Shown here piece after piece: positions 8,076 to 15,484 of a DNA stretch of 64,000 bases. The translations under genes were made by a program, and so were the position numbers. Under the pieces are notes generated by a model. It made no database searches, was not told the origin of the DNA, and was given only the letters and a program-made list of their open reading frames with translations. Position 1 is the stretch's first letter. Every line of letters begins with the position of its first letter. This stretch comes from Stygiobacter electus (GTDB lineage: Bacteria; Bacteroidota; Ignavibacteria; Ignavibacteriales; Melioribacteraceae): NCBI GenBank assembly GCA_029210465.1, contig JARGDL010000001.1:1-64000 (forward strand), written 5' to 3'.

Positions 8076-9443
8076 TTATATTTCAAAAATTTTAATTGAA
8101 TGAGTAACTAATTTTTTGGGCATAAGTGCAGGCCAATATGCAATAACTTCGCTTGGTTTTGGTCTTCCACCAGCAAATCCTGTTACACTCGGAGGACCAG
8201 TTAAAATCAAAGGTGCAATTTCTTTCCCAAATCTTTCAACTGAATTGTAATCTTTACTGCGTACTGCAATTCTAAAAACAATTTCATTTATTTTATCTTC
8301 TTCTAATTCTGTAGAAAGTGGACCATGACAAGAATTATAACCAACAAATTCAGTTCTTATTTCTTCAAAATTTAATTTTAATTTTTCAAGACGAGCTCTT
8401 AAAATTTTATCTGCAGCTTTCGCTTTAGTTAATGCTTGAGGCCATGAATAAGTTAAAGTTCCAATAGCTGAATATCCATCTGAATATGAACATGAAACTT
8501 TAAATGTTTCAGTTGCTTCATAACCTTTTATTCCAAATACACGGACTTTATTTTTTCCAATTTCTTCTAAATTAATTGAGGTAAAATCTGCAATGCAATC
8601 TGGAGTGATATATTTTTTAGGGTCACCAATTTCATAAACTAATTGTTCTGAAACAGTTTCAACTGAAACTTTACCACCAAGAGATTCATGTTTTGTGATA
8701 ATGAATTCACCATTTGGAAATGCTTCTACAATTGGGAAACCAATATTTTCCAAATTATTAATTGATTGCCAATCACCTAAAAAATTTCCACCACTTGCCT
8801 GTCCGCCACATTCGAGAATGTGACCAGCAATTGTTCCAGCAGAAAGTAAATCGTAATCTTTTTCATTCCAACCAAATTCATAAATCATTGGTGCAAGAGT
8901 TAATCCTGTATCGGTTGTTCTACCTGTAATAACTATTTCAGCACCTTGTTGTAATGCTTGAACAATTGGGAATGCACCAAAATAGACATTTGCACTTAGT
9001 AGTTTATCTTTAACATTTACAATTGATTCGCCGGTCTCCATATTATTTAATTCACAACCTGATGTAATAATTTCATCAATATTATCTTTAATGTTATCGC
9101 CTAATACAACTGCTATTTTTAAGTTTTGAATACCAAGTTTTTTAGCAACTTCAATAACGGCTTCGGCACAAGATTCAGGATTAACTCCACCGCCATTAGT
9201 TATTACTTTAATATTTTTTTCTTTGCAGATTGGTAAAATTCTTTCCATTAATTCAGGAATATCTTTTGCGTAACCAAGTTTGGGATTTTTATTTTTCTGT
9301 TTTTGAAGAATGGACATAGTTACTTCAGCAAGATAATCCATTACTAAATAATCAATATCTCCTTCTGTAACTTGTTGATAAGGTGCATCAATTAAATCAC
9401 CCCAAAAACCTTGACCGGATGCAATTCTAATTTTTTCTTTCAT
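8076..9443 (-). CDS. AtuA family acyl-CoA catabolism protein (DUF1446)
   Basis: A 455-aa AtuA/DUF1446 family protein. The recognisable pattern includes an N-terminal ASGQGFWGD, the glycine-rich stretch TGRTTDTGLTLAPMIYEFGW, the block GHILECGGQASGGNF, and a late PSVTGFAGGRPKPSEVIAYWP. It is full length for the family. It forms a two-gene operon with the small AtuA-associated protein. A catabolic role is family knowledge; nothing nearby identifies the substrate. Confidence 0.85.
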   Translation of the reverse strand: MKEKIRIASGQGFWGDLIDAPYQQVTEGDIDYLVMDYLAEVTMSILQKQKNKNPKLGYAKDIPELMERILPICKEKNIKVITNGGGVNPESCAEAVIEVAKKLGIQNLKIAVVLGDNIKDNIDEIITSGCELNNMETGESIVNVKDKLLSANVYFGAFPIVQALQQGAEIVITGRTTDTGLTLAPMIYEFGWNEKDYDLLSAGTIAGHILECGGQASGGNFLGDWQSINNLENIGFPIVEAFPNGEFIITKHESLGGKVSVETVSEQLVYEIGDPKKYITPDCIADFTSINLEEIGKNKVRVFGIKGYEATETFKVSCSYSDGYSAIGTLTYSWPQALTKAKAADKILRARLEKLKLNFEEIRTEFVGYNSCHGPLSTELEEDKINEIVFRIAVRSKDYNSVERFGKEIAPLILTGPPSVTGFAGGRPKPSEVIAYWPALMPKKLVTHSIKIFEI

Positions 9444-9636
9444 GATTATTCTAATTTTGTTTTAAGCAAAATATCTAATGTTTGTATGAGTTCAAAAAAA
9501 ATTATTAGAAACTTCTGAAAAATTAATAAAATGTCATCTTGAGCTTGCCTGTCTGCCTTGTAATTCTTCAGCATTACGTTAAAACCGGAGTTATATTTTA
9601 ACAACAACCTGGATTTACCTTTCAAGTTGTAAAATA

Positions 9637-10491
9637 TTACAGTTGATTTTTACCATCCCCGCTTTTCATTTCTTCAATTCCACTTTTAATTTTTTTATTT
9701 ATTTCAAATTCATAAGTGAATAAAGTTACAATTGCAAAAGGTTGAGTATTTTTAATCAGGACATAATGCTTACTACGTTGAAGTAATTCATCAACAGACA
9801 TTTCAATTGGCTCTTCTCTTCCTTCAATATGAATAATTGCATTTTGTTTGTCTTTTACTTTGCCTAATACAACACCATCAAAAGAATCTGCATAAACAAA
9901 TGGTACAAAGAAAGGTGATAATCCATCTTCGTCATCAGGAACAAATCCTTGTAAATACAAATGCTCTATATTCGAAAATTTATCTCTAATAAACTTTGTA
10001 GGTCTTATCATTGGTAAAGCTTCATTAACTACTTCATTCTTTTCTCGATATATTTTAATACTTTCTGATAATTCTGGATACTTATCAATGTATAATGGTA
10101 TTTCATGGACTTGAATTTTCTTATAATTAATATCATTAGTGTCATCCTTAAACCCAAGACCAAGAAATGTCAAAAGAAAAGGTTCATCTGGGTCACGTTC
10201 TTCGTCAGCATTTTGTTCTATAAAATTTTTTTGTTGCTCATTTTTTGAATGTACTTTAATAAATTGATCAATATATTCATCTACTTTAGAAGAAGATAGA
10301 AAATTTATGATATTTAGACATTCAAGAAAGTGTGTTATAATAGACTTACTTATATCCTTATCAAAATTAGTAAGAATACTATTAAAGTTTTTTTGGAGTT
10401 TTAGAATAATCACCTCAACATCTTTTTGTGAAGTAATTGGAGTAATTAATTGAGCCATTTCCGATTGATGCAATATGTCTTTGATACGCAT
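9637..10491 (-). CDS. Hypothetical protein, 284 aa
   Basis: I do not recognise a family. The product is soluble and acidic-to-neutral, with no membrane segment or signal peptide. The N-terminal third is helical (about 20-95), followed by a charged linker (DEERDPDEP) and a beta-rich C-terminal half (VVLGKVKDKQNAIIHIEGREEPIEMSVDELL). A strong GGAGGG ribosome-binding site precedes the ATG, so it is probably expressed. It begins the stretch of unplaced genes before the CRISPR array. Confidence 0.6.
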   Translation of the reverse strand: MRIKDILHQSEMAQLITPITSQKDVEVIILKLQKNFNSILTNFDKDISKSIITHFLECLNIINFLSSSKVDEYIDQFIKVHSKNEQQKNFIEQNADEERDPDEPFLLTFLGLGFKDDTNDINYKKIQVHEIPLYIDKYPELSESIKIYREKNEVVNEALPMIRPTKFIRDKFSNIEHLYLQGFVPDDEDGLSPFFVPFVYADSFDGVVLGKVKDKQNAIIHIEGREEPIEMSVDELLQRSKHYVLIKNTQPFAIVTLFTYEFEINKKIKSGIEEMKSGDGKNQL

Positions 10492-10571
10492 TTCACCCTC
10501 CTTATTTTATAAAAGTTAAAAAATGAAATTGATACTCTTTAAAAATTTATTTTAAAAGATTTATATGAACT

Positions 10572-10694
10572 TTAAATCAACTCATTAATAGTCAATTCAT
10601 TACAAGTAATGTTTTTTAACCATGGAAATAATTTCACTAAGGTGTAAAATATTAAATCTTCATCTAAATTTACTTTGCCCTTGAATCCATTTTT
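10572..10694 (-). pseudogene. Decayed coding fragment
   Basis: The 325-bp gap 10492-10816 has no intact gene. It does contain a 40-codon open stretch with protein-like composition (ending FPWLKNITCNELTINELI) and no start codon. Just upstream in another frame is a short open segment starting MQEIKMLGYEVQ (about 10719-10785). Together they look like a frameshifted gene remnant, but this is weak evidence. Confidence 0.3.
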
Positions 10695-10816
10695 TTATTA
10701 AAAAAGTTATTCCTTAATAGTGATAAAATTGTGGATTAATATTTTGTACTTCATACCCTAACATTTTTATTTCCTGCATGAAGTTATGCTACTTGTATCT
10801 CCTATGCAATATAGAT

Positions 10817-11014
10817 TCATTCGTGTTTCCCCAATGCTATTTCAAAATATAGGTTGAAAATTGTTATTCTCAATGATACTCTTGCAGAAGGATGAGTTTC
10901 TGTTGTAATAAATGCAATAGTAATCTTTAGTATTTCGGGTCTTCCTATACTAAAAGTTTCTATTCTTTGCATTACATTTCCGTCAGGGCTTTCTAAAATA
11001 TATTTGTCTCTCAT
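10817..11014 (-). CDS. Small hypothetical protein, 65 aa
   Basis: Not recognised. The ATG at 11014 overlaps the stop of the upstream 91-aa gene by 4 bp (ATGA), which supports translational coupling. The sequence starts MRDKYILESPDGNVMQR and is beta-rich with no membrane helix. It may be a phage-type accessory protein like its neighbour, but this is inference from context only. Confidence 0.4.
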   Translation of the reverse strand: MRDKYILESPDGNVMQRIETFSIGRPEILKITIAFITTETHPSARVSLRITIFNLYFEIALGKHE

Positions 11015-11286
11015 GGTAACTCCTTAATTTTAAGATGAGTATTTTGTTTAATATCTAATGCTTCTTCTACATAAGCCATTTTCTTTATTAGCTTTGATTT
11101 ATTCTCTATTTCTAACCAATCTTTATAAAGTAATTTACATTCTACCCAAAGTTTATCTTCTGGTACTTTATCTAATATTACTTCTTTCTTTTGAGTAGTA
11201 TAAACTTTTACCTTAAAATTATCGGTTTGAAATTCTTCTATGCTATTAGAAGCAAGGTATCTTTTAATTTGTTCTTTCAATCTCAA
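11011..11286 (-). CDS. Gp157-like phage protein fragment (5' truncated?)
   Basis: A 91-residue frame whose only starts are TTG codons (11286 or 11280). The first lies inside the outermost CRISPR repeat remnant. The sequence (LKEQIKRYLASN, then FKVKVYTTQKKEVILDKVPED) resembles from memory the C-terminal half of siphovirus Gp157-like proteins, whose N-terminal coiled coil is missing here. It may therefore be the 3' end of a gene cut by the CRISPR array. The family match is tentative. Confidence 0.4.
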   Translation of the reverse strand: MRLKEQIKRYLASNSIEEFQTDNFKVKVYTTQKKEVILDKVPEDKLWVECKLLYKDWLEIENKSKLIKKMAYVEEALDIKQNTHLKIKELP

Positions 11287-11329
11287 TTCCGTTACAGTCT
11301 ATCCGCCTTTGGCGGAGTTAGAATCATAC
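11281..11329 (-). repeat. Degenerate CRISPR repeat with palindromic insert (remnant 1)
   Basis: The first half of the repeat (TCTCAATTCCGTTAC) and a decayed last third (TTAGAATCATAC) are separated by a palindrome containing CCGCCTTTGGCGG. The split falls at the same place as the inserts in repeats at 12359 and 12743. It marks the oldest, trailer end of the array. Confidence 0.75.
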
Positions 11330-11378
11330 ATAATTGAAAGCAACATCCCTCTTGAGGAAAAACAATAATATCGATTTA

Positions 11379-11417
11379 GCTACAGCCTGTCCGCCTCTGG
11401 CGGAGTTCGATTCTAAT
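11379..11417 (-). repeat. Degenerate CRISPR repeat with palindromic insert (remnant 2)
   Basis: A remnant reading GCTACAG, then CCTGTCCGCCTCTGGCGGAG, then TTCGATTCTAAT. It keeps the second half of the repeat and the insert, but the first half is lost. The spacer between the two remnants is about 50 nt, no longer the array's usual size. Confidence 0.65.
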
Positions 11418-11422
11418 AATGT

Positions 11423-11506
11423 AAATGTAGAATGTATAATTTAGATAAGTAAAAATAATATCAAAAAATTTTCGAATCACCTAGATTAATCATTATACAT
11501 TTTGCA
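11423..11506. repeat. MITE-like element with AATGTATAAT inverted ends
   Basis: Arms AATGTAGAATGTATAAT (ending 11440) and ATTATACATT (11493-11502) are inverted copies around about 52 nt. The arms match the palindrome at 3655-3684 in the tRNA cluster. The element separates the two decayed repeats from the regular array. Confidence 0.45.
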
Positions 11507-11556
11507 CCTGTCTTCCAACAAATAAATTATAAATTATACATTATACATTAAACAAA

Positions 11557-14500
11557 GTCTCTCGGCCTGAGGCTGATGAGCCTCCGGCTCACGCCTTTGG
11601 CGGAAATTCCGTTACGGCCTGCCTACCGCAGGTAGGTTCGATTCATATCGCTGTGTTAGGTTTCACAGCTGTCATACTTCTTCTGTCTCAATTCCGTTAC
11701 GGTTCGATTCATACAATATTCGCAAACAGGCTGGGCTCACGCAAGCTCAGGTCTCAATTCCGTTACGGTTCGATTCATATAGACTGCCGCTGCATTAAGA
11801 GGATTTAGATTAGCCTAGTCTCAATTCCGTTACGGTTCGATTCATATCTAATAGTCCTGTTGCCACCCACTACGGAAATTCAAGGTCTCAATTCCGTTAC
11901 GGTTCGATTCATATCTGAATTTGCTGCGGAAGTCGCTGACGAAGTGACTAAAGTCTCAATTCCGTTACGGTTCGATTCATATGAGATTGGAAAAGACTAA
12001 AGGATTTTTAGAAGAACAAAGTCTCAATTCCGTTACGGTTCGATTCATATAAGTTCCAAAAGATTTAATGCTTTCGAATGGAAACAGGTCTCAATTCCGT
12101 TACGGTTCGATTCATATTAAAGATGAACAACCTAAAAACAAAGCTATTCCAAGTGTCTCAATTCCGTTACGGTTCGATTCATACTACTTGAGTTCAAGGA
12201 CAAAAAAAAGTTCAAACGATTATATCTCAATTCCGTTACGGTTCGATTCATACTGAAAAATTTTATAACAAATTAAAGGAGTGAAATGCGTCTCAATTCC
12301 GTTACGGTTCGATTCATACGTAACAAAACTTGAGGATGCAGATAGTTTGACCCTCTTGGTCTCAATTCCGTTACGGCCTGCCTACCGCAGGTAGGTTCGA
12401 TTCATATGAAAAATATTTTATTTCAATCAATCCAAATATACTAAAAGTCTCTCAGCCAGAGGCTAATCCGCCTTTGGCGGAAATTCCGTTACGGTTCGAT
12501 TCATACAAAGATAAAATTGTAATCATGTATAACAGAATTAAGTCTCAATTCCGTTACGGTTCGATTCATACTTATTCACTCGTGAAGACGTATATCGGCT
12601 GTTGTCTGGTCTCAATTCCGTTACGGTTCGATTCATACGAGGGAAATGTAATCTTAGAATGGCAAGTTTTGGGAGAATCTCAATTCCGTTACGGTTCGAT
12701 TCATACCGAATAGCAATAGCAGAAGTGAGTAATGCTTTGCTAGTCTCAATTCCGTTACGGCCTGCCTACCGCAGGTAGATTCGATTCATACTCATCGGAT
12801 GTGGATGAAACCCAAATCACTAATTTAGTCTCAATTCCGTTACGGTTCGATTCATACTAATTATCGATTACACTTCCCGAAGCGGGAAGAAATATGTCTC
12901 AATTCCGTTACGGTTCGATTCATACTATATACGTCCCAAAGATAGTGGGACGTGAGACTTACGTCTCAATTCCGTTACGGTTCGATTCATACTTGAAAAG
13001 TTGGGGTTTGTCTACTCACCGAAACGTGTGTCTCAATTCCGTTACGGTTCGATTCATACCCCGATTTTGCCATTGCAATAGCTAACGAAGTTACAGTCTC
13101 AATTCCGTTACGGTTCGATTCATACAATGTTTAAGTAAGTATGGATGGGATGACGGAGAAGGTCTCAATTCCGTTACGGTTCGATTCATACAAAAGCCTC
13201 AGACCTCAAGGTCATGAGGAAAAACTTGTCTCAATTCCGTTACGGTTCGATTCATACATAATTATAAAACATATTTCGTCCTGAGCATGACGTGTCTCAA
13301 TTCCGTTACGGTTCGATTCATACGAGATCTGTCAATGAATTAGTTAGCTATTCAAAGCAGTCTCAATTCCGTTACGGTTCGATTCATACTTATCATATAT
13401 GGATTTTAGGCAACATTTTTTGCCCGGTCTCAATTCCGTTACGGTTCGATTCATACATATTTGTGTTAATGTAAATGTTTCTGGTTCTAATTTGTCTCAA
13501 TTCCGTTACGGTTCGATTCATACTGGTGAGTTGTGTAAATTTTGTGACGAGTGTGATGCGTCTCAATTCCGTTACGGTTCGATTCATACCGATAAAATTA
13601 TTTTTGCTAAAAAGATATTCTTGTTGTCTCAATTCCGTTACGGTTCGATTCATACGAAACCCTTTACCGCACACGCAAAGGTGCATGGTTTGTCTCAATT
13701 CCGTTACGGTTCGATTCATACCAAAACATGTGACGCCTGTGGAGGTATGGGAACTTTGTCTCAATTCCGTTACGGTTCGATTCATACTTATGCACGATAA
13801 ATCAATGGTAAAAGAAGAGGAATTGTCTCAATTCCGTTACGGTTCGATTCATACCTAAAGAGGTATTGAATACTGCGTTGACAAAAAATAGTCTCAATTC
13901 CGTTACGGTTCGATTCATACTTATTCCCGAAGGGAATTATAAAGTTAGTGTAAAAGTCTCAATTCCGTTACGGTTCGATTCATACTAATTCAAGACAGAT
14001 TTCAAAAATTGACTTTTCCACGTCTCAATTCCGTTACGGTTCGATTCATACAAATAAAAAAGGGAGCTAATTATGAAAGCTATTATAGGTCTCAATTCCG
14101 TTACGGTTCGATTCATACGGTAAATAACAAAACAACAACAAAAAAAGGAGCAAAGTCTCAATTCCGTTACGGTTCGATTCATACATACCAAAAATATATT
14201 CTGATATTTGGGTTGTGAATAAGTCTCAATTCCGTTACGGTTCGATTCATACTCTCATCGTTATAATTAAAGAAAAATCAAAAAAGCGGAGTCTCAATTC
14301 CGTTACGGTTCGATTCATACTTGCTTGATGATAAGCAAGGCGGGACGTTTTTATTGGTCTCAATTCCGTTACGGTTCGATTCATACACTGGTAAATGGAT
14401 ATATCGAGCAGGACTTAACTGGAGTCTCAATTCCGTTACGGTTCGATTCATACCCAAAACATTAAGTTAGTTAAAGGTGGATATAGCAGGTCTCAATTCC

Positions 14501-15258
14501 GTTACGGTTCGATTCATACTTGAATATGTTAAGAAAAGATTGAATCACAGTAATTGTCTCAATTCCGTTACGGTTCGATTCATACTTAGTCACGGTTTTA
14601 GAAACAAACGAAAAAGGTGGTCGTCTCAATTCCGTTACGGTTCGATTCATACTCGCCGATTTCAATATTTATGTTTATAGCAAACCAGAGTCTCAATTCC
14701 GTTACGGTTCGATTCATACCAATCAAGTTAGATTAATCGCAACGCACCGCTGCATGTCTCAATTCCGTTACGGTTCGATTCATACTATAAATTTTTAACC
14801 ATAAATTTTTAACTCCGATATAGTCTCAATTCCGTTACGGTTCGATTCATACTTGGCTTCTTTTAAAGAAGTCCCCCCAAAGTGGCCAATAGTCTCAATT
14901 CCGTTACGGTTCGATTCATACCATTTTCGATTAAAAATGGCTTTCAAAAAAACTGTCCAGTCTCAATTCCGTTACGGTTCGATTCATACCTTATTGATGC
15001 AGTAAACCGCACCAAGCGGGAGAATCGTCTCAATTCCGTTACGGTTCGATTCATACTCTGACATGTACCAGATATCGGCAACATTTTGTAGGGTCTCAAT
15101 TCCGTTACGGTTCGATTCATACTAAGAGACTGGCGGATAAGTTTAATGCCCCAGTTTTGTCTCAATTCCGTTACGGTTCGATTCATACATGCAGTAAACC
15201 GCACCAAGCGGGAGAATCGGTGGCGGATGTCTCAATTCCGTTACGGTTCGATTCATCC
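11557..15258 (-). CRISPR. CRISPR array, 54 repeats, type III-A associated
   Basis: I counted 54 copies of a 30-bp repeat (plus strand begins GTCTCAATTCCGTTACGG and ends TTCGATTCATAC) and 53 spacers, mostly 35-39 nt. On the minus strand the repeat ends ATTGAGAC, which fits the 8-nt 5' handle of crRNAs made by Cas6 (typical form ATTGAAAC). Transcription is therefore predicted leftward from the leader at 15.26-15.48 kb. The left end is the old end: several repeats there end CATAT instead of CATAC, and repeats at 11557, 12359, 12447 and 12743 carry palindromic inserts. The leader-side repeat has a changed terminal base. Spacers at 14990-15026 and 15189-15228 share 30 nt. Confidence 0.97.
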
Positions 15259-15484
15259 GCTTTATTCCTATACAAAATTATTCGTTTTTTTCTTTAAATC
15301 AAATCTTTTTTTTGTTTTTTGTTTTCTTTCTTTTGGTGAACCTATTTTTTATCATTTTTGTGGCGGGGTTTACCTTTTGTTTTTCTCTTTTTTTCTATGT
15401 TTTTTTAGTTTTTCTCTTTTTCATCTTTGTTTTAAGGTTAGGTTCACTTTTAAGTTTGCATTTTTGAACTATTTTTAAGGTTTT
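15259..15484 (-). promoter_or_regulatory. CRISPR leader
   Basis: A 226-bp gene-free stretch between the last repeat and the TPR gene. It is extremely purine/A-rich on the transcribed minus strand, as CRISPR leaders often are. Leader identity is supported by the intact repeats on this side, the decayed repeats on the far side, the overlapping recent spacers nearby, and a promoter match next to the first repeat. Confidence 0.75.
15273..15303 (-). promoter_or_regulatory. Predicted CRISPR promoter (Bacteroidota type)
   Basis: On the minus strand TTTG (15300-15303) is followed after exactly 19 nt by TAATTTTG (15273-15280). This fits the Bacteroidota sigma consensus TTTG, N19-21, TAnnTTTG. The start site would fall near 15266, about 8 nt before the first repeat. 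The 13 bp GAATAATTTTGTA recur upstream of cas6. Confidence 0.65.

Noticed and set aside
9520..9636. Possible remnant of a dispersed repeat (TCATCTTGAGCTTGCCTGTCTGCC)
   Set aside because: It resembles the small repeats elsewhere, but it has no clear inverted partner and no exact second copy in the window, so it is not listed as a feature.
11557..15258. Plus-strand transcription of the array
   Set aside because: The repeat reads as a crRNA handle (ATTGAGAC at its 3' end) only on the minus strand. The leader-like promoter and intact repeats are at the right end and the decayed repeats at the left.
12068..15478. Several open frames of 60-133 codons on both strands within the CRISPR array and leader
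   Set aside because: They consist of the translated 30-bp repeat (recurrent SQFRYGSIHT, NSVTVRFI or MNRTVTEL units) and are a by-product of the repeat having no stop codons in some frames.
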